9,046 bases of DNA from Oscillospiraceae bacterium (GTDB taxonomy: Bacteria; Bacillota; Clostridia; Oscillospirales; Oscillospiraceae), in assembly GCA_017458885.1 (NCBI GenBank), contig JAFSZQ010000064.1, forward strand, positions 1 to 9,046, in the 5' to 3' direction. How positions within the stretch are numbered: position 1 is the first letter of the stretch; each line of letters begins with the position of its first letter. Under the pieces are notes generated by a model. The model searched no databases. It was not told the origin of the DNA and worked only from the letters and a program-made list of their open reading frames with translations. Shown here in pieces: positions 1 to 5,318 of the stretch. The position numbers and the translations under genes were made by a program.

Positions 1-541
1 CACCATGGCCGACGCGGTGAAGGACGTCACCGGCGCCGCCTTCATGGCCTGCGAGGGCGACGCCGACGCCGCCGTGGCCCTGGCAAAGAGCGTGGGCGTG
101 GATATGGACGGCGTGGACAAGCCGTGGGGCAACGCGCTCTACGAGACCTTCGACCAGAAGGTCGAGGAGCAGCTCGTCCAGCCGACGTTCATCACGATGT
201 ACCCCGTCGAGGTCTCCCCGCTCGCGAAGCGCTCTCCGACCGACCGCTGCTTGACCGAGCGGTATGAGCTGTTCGTCTGCGGCTGCGAGATGGGCAACGC
301 GTTCAGCGAGCTGAACGACCCCATCGACCAGTACGAGCGATTCAAGGCGCAGGCGCAAAAGCGCGCGAACGGCGACGAGGAGGCGGACATGATGGACGAG
401 GACTTCGTCCTCGCGCTGGAGTACGGTATGCCGCCGACGGGCGGACTGGGCTTCGGCATCGACCGCTGCGCGATGATGCTCTGCGGCACGGACTCGATCC
501 GCGATGTGATCCTGTTCCCGACGATGAAGCCGCTGGAGTGA
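1..541 (+). CDS. lysS: Lysyl-tRNA synthetase, class II, C-terminal part (5' end outside window)
   Basis: This is the C-terminal end of a class II lysyl-tRNA synthetase, which charges tRNA-Lys with lysine using ATP in the cytoplasm. The reading frame is already open at base 2 and stops at TGA 539-541, so about 179 codons are visible. Numbering from the in-frame ATG at base 5, residues 62-75 ([14 protein letters not shown]) and 85-105 (an ERYELF...[12 protein letters not shown] block) match the conserved lysine/ATP-binding core of LysS. Residues 146-160 ([15 protein letters not shown]) are class II motif 3 with its ATP-binding Arg. The ending [15 protein letters not shown] is the usual LysS C-terminus, so the 3' end is intact. 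The internal ATG at base 5 is not the start; the OB-fold anticodon domain and motif 1 lie to the left. The identification is secure; only the paralog status cannot be judged. Confidence 0.96.
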   Translation, partial: TMADAVKDVTGAAFMACEGDADAAVALAKSVGVDMDGVDKPWGNALYETFDQKVEEQLVQPTFITMYPVEVSPLAKRSPTDRCLTERYELFVCGCEMGNAFSELNDPIDQYERFKAQAQKRANGDEEADMMDEDFVLALEYGMPPTGGLGFGIDRCAMMLCGTDSIRDVILFPTMKPLE

Positions 542-549
542 ATCTTGCA

Positions 550-579
550 TTGACATTCTACCGCGCGCCGCGGTAAACT
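550..579 (+). promoter_or_regulatory. Promoter of the tRNA-Arg gene
   Basis: A perfect -35 box TTGACA (550-555) is followed, after 18 bp, by a -10-like TAAACT (574-579). Transcription would begin near 586, about 13 bases before the mature tRNA 5' end, as is usual for a tRNA with a short leader. A 7-bp inverted repeat (TACCGCG 559-565, CGCGGTA 569-575) fills the spacer and touches the -10 box. It may instead, or also, act as a hairpin at the end of lysS, although no T-run follows it. Confidence 0.65.
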
Positions 580-598
580 GTTCCCGCGACGCGCATAC

Positions 599-675
599 GC
601 CCGCGTAGCTCAGCAGGATAGAGCGACCGCCTCCTAAGCGGTAGGTCGGAGGTTCGAATCCCCTCGCGGGTGCCA
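599..675 (+). tRNA. tRNA-Arg, anticodon CCT
   Basis: The 77-base gene folds as a cloverleaf with an encoded CCA end (673-675). The acceptor arms are 599-605 (GCCCGCG) and 665-671 (CGCGGGT), which pair fully with one G-U closing pair. The D arm spans 608-624. The anticodon stem ACCGC/GCGGT (626-630, 638-642) holds the loop CTCCTAA, giving anticodon CCT (633-635), which reads AGG. The T loop is TTCGAAT (653-659). A at position 20 (base 618) and discriminator G73 fit known arginine identity elements. The T stem is imperfect: GGAGG (648-652) against CCCCT (660-664) gives one A-C mismatch and one G-U pair. AGG should be a rare codon in such a GC-rich genome. Confidence 0.95.
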
Positions 676-677
676 TG

Positions 678-712
678 AAAAAAAGCGACGTGTTTTCACA
701 CGTCGCTTTTTT
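678..712. terminator. Bidirectional intrinsic terminator between tRNA-Arg and the metal ATPase
   Basis: An 8-bp stem GCGACGTG (685-692) / CACGTCGC (699-706) with a small T-rich loop is flanked by an A-run (678-684) and a T-run (707-712). It therefore works on both strands: on plus it ends the tRNA transcript three bases after CCA, and on minus it lies 23 bases past the stop of the P-type ATPase. Confidence 0.9.
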
Positions 713-734
713 CTATCGTTGCGGCTTCGCCGCT

Positions 735-2597
735 TCATCGCCCGTCGGGACGCAGACAGCGCAGCGAATTGAGCACCGCCAGCACGGTCACGCCCACGTC
801 GCCGAACACGGCGAGCCACATCGTCGCCCACCCCAGCGCGCCGAGCAGCAAAATGGCGAGCTTGACGAGCAGCGCGAACGTCACGTTCTCGCGCACGATG
901 CGCATCGTCTTCTTTCCGATGCGCACCGCGGCGGCGAGCTTGCCGAGGTCGTCGTCCATCAGCACCACGTCCGCCGCCTCGATGGCGGCGTCGGAGCCGA
1001 GCGAGCCCATCGCGACGCCGACGTCCGCGCGCATGAGCGCCGGCGCGTCGGTCACGCCGTCGCCGACGAACGCGACCTTGCCCGCGCCGTTCTCCAAAAG
1101 CTCCTCCAGCCGCGCGACCTTGTCCGCGGGCAGCAGCTCTGCGCGCACGTCGTCGATGCCAAGCTGCTTTGCGACCGCGTTTGCCGCCTCCGCGCGGTCG
1201 CCGGTCAGCAGCACCGTGCGGCGGACGCCCGACGCCTTGAGCGCGCGCAGCGCCTCCGCCGCGCCGTCCTTGGGCGCGTCGGCAACGACGAGACAGCCGA
1301 GATACCGCCCGCCGTGCGCGACGTAGACCACCGTGCCCGCCTCCGCGCAGGGCGCGTAGGGGATCGCGTGGCGCTCCATCAGCCGCGCGCCGCCCGCGAG
1401 CACCTCCGCCCCGTCCCAGACGGCGCGGACGCCGCAGCCCGCGGTCTCGCTCGCATCCGAGACGCCGGACGTGTCCGGCGCCCCGCCGCAGGCGGCGAGG
1501 ACGCACTTCGCGATAGGGTGGTTCGACGCCGCTTCCGCGCGCGCGGCGGCGGCGAGCAGCTCCGCCTCGCTCACGCCGTCCGCGGGCAGCAGCTTCGTGA
1601 CCTCGAACGCGCCGCGCGTGAGCGTGCCCGTCTTGTCAAAGACCATCGTGCCGCAGTCCGCGAGGGCTTCGAGGTAGTTCCCGCCCTTGACCAGCACGCC
1701 GACGCGCGACGCCGCGCCGACGCCGCCGAAGAAGCCCAGCGGCACCGAGATCACCAGCGCGCAGGGGCAGGAGACGATGAGGAACACGCAGGCGCGGCGC
1801 ACCCAGCCGCCCGGCGGCTCGCCGAGCAGCAGCGGCGGCACGAACGCGAGCAGCGCCGCCGCGATCGTCACGGCGGGCGTGTAGACGCGGGCGAAGCGGG
1901 TGATGAACCGCTCCATCCGCGCCTTTTTCTCGCTCGCGTGCTCCACGAGGTCAAGGATGCGCGCGACCGTGGATTCCTGGTACGGCTTCGTCACCCGCGC
2001 GCGTAAAACGCCCTCGCCGTTGACGCAGCCGCTGTAGACCTCGTCGCCCTCCGCCACGCGGCGGGGCGCCGCCTCGCCGGTCAGCGCGGAGGCGTCGAGG
2101 AAGCTCTCGCCCGCAAGCACCACGCTGTCGAGCGGCACGCGCTCGCCCGCCTTGACGACGATGACCGCGCCGACGGGCACGTCCTCGGGCGCGACGCGCT
2201 CCACGCCGCCGTCCGTCTCGAGGTTCGCGAACTCCGGCGCGATGCGCATCAGCTCGCCGACGGAGCCGCGCGCGCGATCCACGGCGACGTCCTGGAACAG
2301 CTCGCCGATCTGGTAGAGCAGCATCACCGCCGTCGCCTCGGGGTACTCGCCGATGGCGAACGCCGCGACGGTCGCGAGCGTCATCAAGAAGCACTCGTCG
2401 AACGGCTCGCCGTGGCGCAGGTTCTCCCATGCCTCGCATAAGACCTCCCAGCCGACGACGAGGTACGGCGCGAGGTACAGCGCCAAGCGCGCCGCGGCGG
2501 GCAGCCCCGGCAGCAGCCGGTCGGCGGCGAACGCCGCCGCGTACAGCGCGAGCGCCGCGAAAATGCGCGTGCGCGCCTGTTTTTGCTCTTGGTTCAC
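735..2597 (-). CDS. cadA: Heavy-metal (Zn/Cd/Pb) P1B-type ATPase efflux pump
   Basis: This membrane ATPase exports divalent soft metals and forms the second gene of the sensor operon. With a GTG start at 2597 it has 620 residues. There is no N-terminal HMA or Cys-rich metal domain; the first membrane segments begin at about residue 12. Visible motifs are the actuator TGE (173-175), the transmembrane CPC metal site (277-279), the phosphorylation motif DKTGTLT with D321, SNHP (358-361) in the nucleotide domain, and GDGVTDAPAL (512-521). K579 and D600 in the last two helices are spaced as the Lys/Asp pair of ZntA-type Zn/Cd/Pb pumps, which argues against a Cu pump. The hinge motif is normally GDGxND; here Asn is Thr. 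The start was chosen for an AAGGGGGG ribosome site (2605-2612) seven bases upstream; a longer TTG start at 2630 would overlap the regulator gene. The metal is inferred from family motifs. Confidence 0.93.
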   Translation of the reverse strand: MNQEQKQARTRIFAALALYAAAFAADRLLPGLPAAARLALYLAPYLVVGWEVLCEAWENLRHGEPFDECFLMTLATVAAFAIGEYPEATAVMLLYQIGELFQDVAVDRARGSVGELMRIAPEFANLETDGGVERVAPEDVPVGAVIVVKAGERVPLDSVVLAGESFLDASALTGEAAPRRVAEGDEVYSGCVNGEGVLRARVTKPYQESTVARILDLVEHASEKKARMERFITRFARVYTPAVTIAAALLAFVPPLLLGEPPGGWVRRACVFLIVSCPCALVISVPLGFFGGVGAASRVGVLVKGGNYLEALADCGTMVFDKTGTLTRGAFEVTKLLPADGVSEAELLAAAARAEAASNHPIAKCVLAACGGAPDTSGVSDASETAGCGVRAVWDGAEVLAGGARLMERHAIPYAPCAEAGTVVYVAHGGRYLGCLVVADAPKDGAAEALRALKASGVRRTVLLTGDRAEAANAVAKQLGIDDVRAELLPADKVARLEELLENGAGKVAFVGDGVTDAPALMRADVGVAMGSLGSDAAIEAADVVLMDDDLGKLAAAVRIGKKTMRIVRENVTFALLVKLAILLLGALGWATMWLAVFGDVGVTVLAVLNSLRCLRPDGR

Positions 2598-2610
2598 AAA
2601 GCAGCCCCCC

Positions 2611-2964
2611 TTACTCGCGGATGTGCTCAAAGCCCATTTCCAGAATGAGGCGCACGTGCTCGTCGGCGAGGGAGTAGTACACGACCTGCCCCTCGCGGCG
2701 GAACTTGACGAGGTCTGCCAGCCGCAGCGCCTTGAGCTGATGCGACACCGCCGACTTCGTTACGCCGAGCAGCGCCGCGAGGTCGCAGACGCACAGCTCC
2801 CGCAGCTCCAGCGCGTGCAGCAGCTTGACCCGTGTGGGGTCTCCGAACAGGCGTAAAAGTTCAGCCAACCGCGCGTACTCCTCCGCGTCCGTCATTTTTG
2901 CGCGCACGCCGGAGACCGCGTCCTCGTGGATGACCTCGTTTTCGCAAAATTCCGCGGTTACCAT
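2611..2964 (-). CDS. ArsR/SmtB-family metal-sensing repressor (CadC/CzrA-like)
   Basis: This 117-residue winged-helix repressor should release DNA when it binds metal and so derepress the ATPase gene 13 bases downstream. The recognition-helix region TKSAVSHQLKAL (69-80) and the GDPTRVKLL stretch (41-49) are typical of ArsR proteins. Two metal sites are suggested. C58 and C60 in ELCVCDL, plus C7, resemble the alpha3N site of CadC. D101, H103, H114 and E117 have exactly the D-x-H-x10-H-x2-E spacing of the alpha5 zinc site of SmtB/CzrA. The second N-terminal Cys known from CadC is absent (V11); H13 lies nearby. E117 is the last residue. ATG at 2964 is preceded by AAGGAGG (2973-2979) at 8 bases. 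A start further upstream at 2997 would fall in the operator and lacks a ribosome site. The metal specificity (Cd, Pb, Zn) is inferred. Confidence 0.92.
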   Translation of the reverse strand: MVTAEFCENEVIHEDAVSGVRAKMTDAEEYARLAELLRLFGDPTRVKLLHALELRELCVCDLAALLGVTKSAVSHQLKALRLADLVKFRREGQVVYYSLADEHVRLILEMGFEHIRE

Positions 2965-2984
2965 TGTTGCCGCCTCCTTGTTGA

Positions 2985-3010
2985 AATAGTTGAGCAATTA
3001 TTCAACTATT
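2985..3010. promoter_or_regulatory. ArsR/SmtB-type 12-2-12 operator
   Basis: AATAGTTGAGCA (2985-2996), AT, TATTCAACTATT (2999-3010) form an imperfect 12-2-12 inverted repeat with 10 of 12 positions matching. The core TGAGCA-AT-TATTCA closely resembles the TGAACA-N2-TGTTCA/TATTCA core known for SmtB/CzrA/CadC operators. It lies just downstream of the -10 box of the metal operon, across the expected transcription start, so a bound repressor would block initiation. This supports autoregulation by the adjacent regulator gene. Confidence 0.9.
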
Positions 3011-3013
3011 AGA

Positions 3014-3042
3014 AGCATACACGGCGGCGGGCGGTTTGTCAA
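3014..3042 (-). promoter_or_regulatory. Promoter of the metal sensor/ATPase operon
   Basis: On the minus strand a perfect -35 TTGACA (3037-3042) is followed by a 17-bp spacer and -10 TATGCT (3014-3019). The predicted start near 3007 is inside the operator, and the leader to the regulator ATG is about 43 bases. Confidence 0.88.
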
Positions 3043-3043
3043 G

Positions 3044-3072
3044 TTGATTTTTCGCCCGCCGCGCGGTAAAAT
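3044..3072 (+). promoter_or_regulatory. Divergent promoter of the DUF1294 gene
   Basis: TTGATT (3044-3049), a 17-bp spacer, and TAAAAT (3067-3072) match sigma-A boxes well (4/6 and 5/6). The start would be near 3079, about 24 bases before the ATG at 3103. Its -35 box is separated from the -35 box of the opposite metal operon by a single base (3043). Confidence 0.7.
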
Positions 3073-3102
3073 GGGGAAAAATCGGTGCAAGGAGCGTTCA
3101 TC

Positions 3103-3378
3103 ATGCCGTTTGACAGTCCTCTCGCGGCGGCGTATCTCGCCGCGGTCAATCTCGCGGCGTTCGTGCTGTTCGGCGCGGACAAGCGCCGCGCGCAGCGCGG
3201 CGAGTGGCGCGTGCCGGAGCGGACGCTGTTCCTGTTCGCGCTGCTCGGCGGCAGCCTCGGCGCGCTGTGCGGGATGCGCGCGTTCCGCCACAAGACGCGG
3301 CATTGGTACTTCCGCTATGGGCTGCCCGCGATCCTGCTGGCGCAGCTTGCGCTGGCGTGGCGGATGACATTGGCGTAA
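3103..3378 (+). CDS. DUF1294 family small membrane protein
   Basis: This 91-residue membrane protein belongs to the DUF1294 family, whose function is unknown to me. The family pattern is clear: YLAAVNLAAFVLFGADKRRA (11-30), WRVPE (35-39), ALLGGSLGALCGM (46-58) and FRHKTRH (61-67). Three hydrophobic segments are visible (about 8-24, 41-58 and 72-88), with the basic KRRAQRGEWR loop between the first two. ATG at 3103 has AAGGAG (3089-3094) at 8 bases; an in-frame GTG at 3085 lies before that site and is unlikely. The gene stands alone on the plus strand between a divergent metal operon and a convergent cytidine deaminase, with its own promoter and terminator. Repressor bound at the neighbouring operator could in principle affect it, but the sequence shows no direct link to metal. 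Confidence 0.88.
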   Translation: MPFDSPLAAAYLAAVNLAAFVLFGADKRRAQRGEWRVPERTLFLFALLGGSLGALCGMRAFRHKTRHWYFRYGLPAILLAQLALAWRMTLA

Positions 3379-3408
3379 AAAAAGCAGCCCGCACGGGCTG
3401 CTTTTTTT
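3377..3408. terminator. Bidirectional terminator between DUF1294 gene and cytidine deaminase
   Basis: Stem GCAGCCC (3384-3390) / GGGCTGC (3395-3401) with loop GCAC is flanked by an A-run (3377-3383) and a T-run (3402-3408), so it terminates both convergent transcripts. It overlaps the stop codons of both genes: the plus-strand TAA at 3376-3378 and the minus-strand TAA at 3407-3409. Confidence 0.92.
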
Positions 3409-3808
3409 ACGTTCCCAGCCACACCGCGTCCACCGGATGCGGAAGCAGCTCGCGGAGCGTCGTGCGCGCCGCCTCGCCGTTTCCGTTGAGGCAGATGACC
3501 TCCAGCTCGCCGCCGCCGAACTCATTGAGCACCTGGCGGCACGCGCCGCAGGGCCAGCAGTAGTCCTCGCAGCGCCCCGCGATGACGATGCGGCGGAAGC
3601 GGCGATGTCCCTCGCTGACCGCCTTGAACGCCGCCGTGCGCTCCGCGCAGATCGTCAGCCCGTAGCTCGCGTTCTCGATGTTGCAGCCGGTGTAGACCGC
3701 GCCGTCGTCGCACTCGAGCGCCGCGCCGACGGGGAAATGCGAGTAGGGCGAATAGGACTGATCCAGCATCGCGACGGCTTTTTCGATCAGCTCTTTTTCC
3801 GTTGCCAT
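3407..3808 (-). CDS. cdd: Cytidine deaminase
   Basis: This 133-residue enzyme deaminates cytidine and deoxycytidine to uridine and deoxyuridine in pyrimidine salvage; it is cytosolic and usually a homotetramer of this small type. The zinc site is complete: C54 in the CAE motif with catalytic E56 (ICAERTAA, 53-60), and C87 and C90 in PCGACRQ (86-92). The nucleoside-binding stretch NIENASYG (43-50) and the N-terminal YSPYSHFPVGAAL (19-31) are also present. Length is normal for the family. ATG at 3808 follows AAAGGAGG (3819-3826) at 10 bases. That site overlaps the stop codon of the upstream deacetylase-like gene (16-base gap), so the two are probably cotranscribed and perhaps translationally coupled. 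No other salvage gene is adjacent. Confidence 0.96.
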   Translation of the reverse strand: MATEKELIEKAVAMLDQSYSPYSHFPVGAALECDDGAVYTGCNIENASYGLTICAERTAAFKAVSEGHRRFRRIVIAGRCEDYCWPCGACRQVLNEFGGGELEVICLNGNGEAARTTLRELLPHPVDAVWLGT

Positions 3809-3824
3809 GAAAAAACTGCCTCCT

Positions 3825-5102
3825 TTACCAGTTTACCGTGTGCGTCTCGTCCTTGGGGCGCACGTCCACATCCATGATATCCTTCGCGTCGTAGAATTGC
3901 AGGTACTTCTCCCGCGCGTAGCGCAGCGTCGTCCCGTCGGGGTGCAGGCGGTCGCAGATGACGGCGCTGATGTCCTCCTTGATGTGGCTGAACGAGCTGG
4001 TACCGACGCTCGCGAACACGCGGAAGCCCTGGCTCTGCAAGTAGCGGAACCGCTCGCCGGTCTGCTTCCAGTCGTCGCCGTCGGGGCGCCCGCCGTGGGG
4101 ATAGAACAATATCTGCGTCTCCCCGACCAGCGAGCCGACCTCGTCCGCCCATCGCTCGGTGTCGTTGACGATGGTCTGGAGCGGCTTGTCCGCGAGGCGG
4201 ATGTGCCCCCAGGTGTGGCTGCCGAACGTCCAGCCCGTCTCCTTGAGCCGCTGTATCACGGGCCTCACCGCCTCGATCTCCGCGGCGCGGTATTGCTCGA
4301 ACGCGCTTCGGTCGGAGCTGTCCTTCGCGATGTCGCGGTCGTCCTGCGTGCGGTAGCCGAGGATGCCGCAGTAGCCCGTGAGCGAGAAGATCGCCTTCGC
4401 GCCGTTGAGGGAAAAGTCGGGGTGCTCGTACACGAACGTGTCGAGGATCGGCGTCGCGTCCAGCTCCTTGGTCAGAAACGCCTCGCCGGTATAGGGGTCG
4501 GTGCACGCCGCCCAGATCTCGCCGTCGTCCCCGACGACGAGCTTCGACGTGAACCCCTCCTCGAGCATATAGGGGTAGTAGTTCACGTCGTCGAACGAGA
4601 GGATGAGCGGCTTTTTGCCCTCGGGCAGCATGAGCGTGTTGCGCCGCATCCGCTGCTCGCCCGCGTCCGTGGTGTACTCGCTCCAAACGTCCTCCATGCG
4701 CACGAGGATGTAGCCCCGCTCGTAGACGCTCTGCAATATCTTATTGTACTCATCCACCGTGCACATCCAGTCGTCCAGCCCGTAACGCTGCGCCTGCGTC
4801 GCGCCGCTCTCGTGGAAGGCATAGCGCGGATAGGCGATGACGGGGTGGAAGAACAGGTGCTCCACGGTCTGCTCCGGCCCCCACGCCTGCGTGAGCTGCT
4901 CCGGCTGCCAGTAGTTCCGCACCGCGTCGTAGGGGTCGGCGGAGACCGGCTCCCCGGGTTCGGGCTCGGTTTCCGGCTCCGGCGGCGTCTCCGTCTCGAC
5001 CGGCGGAGCGGGTTCCGCGGGCTGCTCCCGCCCGCCGCCGCAGCCGGCGAGCAGCCCCAGCAGCAGCGTGAGGAGCAGCAAAAGCGCGATGCTTCGTTTC
5101 AT
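3825..5102 (-). CDS. Polysaccharide-deacetylase-like (NodB-fold) lipoprotein
   Basis: This is an exported, probably lipid-anchored protein of 425 residues. It starts with a charged MKR and a leucine-rich segment (5-18), ending in a lipobox LLAGC with C21 as the lipidated residue. A Pro/Glu-rich linker follows (about 28-55). The NodB-type motifs are recognisable but not standard: SFDD (169-172) in place of TFDDG, and SHTWGH (295-300), which supplies the two metal His (H296, H300). FYPHGGRPDG (333-342) stands in the third-motif position and LHPDG (386-390) in the last. An insert of about 110 residues separates motifs 1 and 2. It may deacetylate cell-wall or other surface glycans; substrate and activity are unknown. 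ATG at 5102 was chosen because it opens the signal peptide and has AAAGGG (5112-5117) at 9 bases. A longer frame to 5174 would place a non-signal tail ahead of it and run through the promoter. Confidence 0.83.
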   Translation of the reverse strand: MKRSIALLLLLTLLLGLLAGCGGGREQPAEPAPPVETETPPEPETEPEPGEPVSADPYDAVRNYWQPEQLTQAWGPEQTVEHLFFHPVIAYPRYAFHESGATQAQRYGLDDWMCTVDEYNKILQSVYERGYILVRMEDVWSEYTTDAGEQRMRRNTLMLPEGKKPLILSFDDVNYYPYMLEEGFTSKLVVGDDGEIWAACTDPYTGEAFLTKELDATPILDTFVYEHPDFSLNGAKAIFSLTGYCGILGYRTQDDRDIAKDSSDRSAFEQYRAAEIEAVRPVIQRLKETGWTFGSHTWGHIRLADKPLQTIVNDTERWADEVGSLVGETQILFYPHGGRPDGDDWKQTGERFRYLQSQGFRVFASVGTSSFSHIKEDISAVICDRLHPDGTTLRYAREKYLQFYDAKDIMDVDVRPKDETHTVNW

Positions 5103-5133
5103 GCGTTCCAACCCTTTCGTTCGTTCTCTCGAC

Positions 5134-5142
5134 AGTATACCA
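5134..5142 (-). promoter_or_regulatory. Extended -10 promoter of the deacetylase-like/cdd pair
   Basis: On the minus strand TGG-TATACT (5142 down to 5134) is an extended -10 element. The -35 position at 17 bp (5157-5162, TGGCAA) is a weak match, as is common for extended -10 promoters. Transcription would begin near 5127, about 25 bases before the ATG at 5102. Confidence 0.6.
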
Positions 5143-5175
5143 AATTCTTTTCCCGTTTGCCACAGGAAAATCATT

Positions 5176-5202
5176 TTAGCACTCTTTTGTTCCGAGTGCT
5201 AA
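5176..5202. promoter_or_regulatory. CIRCE element (HrcA operator)
   Basis: TTAGCACTC (5176-5184), nine bases, then GAGTGCTAA (5194-5202): both 9-base arms and the 9-base spacing match the CIRCE consensus exactly. CIRCE is the binding site of the heat-shock repressor HrcA. It lies between the divergent lipoprotein and hsp20 genes, about 116 bases before the hsp20 ATG. The natural target is hsp20. No hrcA, groE or dnaK gene is in the window. Confidence 0.97.
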
Positions 5203-5205
5203 AAT
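5176..5205 (+). promoter_or_regulatory. Possible hsp20 promoter overlapping CIRCE
   Basis: TTAGCA (5176-5181, 4/6 to TTGACA) and TAAAAT (5200-5205, 5/6 to TATAAT) are 18 bp apart and coincide with the two CIRCE arms, which would let HrcA block the polymerase directly. The alternative is TATACT at 5253-5258, a good -10 without a recognisable -35 and about 50 bp downstream of CIRCE. Sequence alone does not decide between them. Confidence 0.4.
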
Positions 5206-5318
5206 TCACGGTCTGTTCACAAAAAGACGTATGTTTGTTCACAGTGCGCGGGTATACTCATACTCGTCCGAAGGAAAAATTCCCAAGGGCGGCTTACAGG
5301 ACAAAGGAGGTTTTTACC

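Noticed and set aside
599..712. tRNA-Arg as an attachment site for an integrated element
   Set aside because: No integrase, no second copy of the tRNA 3' end in the window, and the neighbour is an ordinary metal operon ending at a shared terminator.
675..2006. 443-codon plus-strand frame opposite the metal ATPase
   Set aside because: It starts at the CCA end of the tRNA, crosses the terminator, and has composition typical of antisense GC-rich sequence.
3807..5318. Long plus-strand open frame running in frame into hsp20
   Set aside because: It is antisense to the lipoprotein gene with its signal peptide and motifs, crosses the CIRCE element, and has no ribosome site. Hsp20 has its own strong site and a normal length from 5319.
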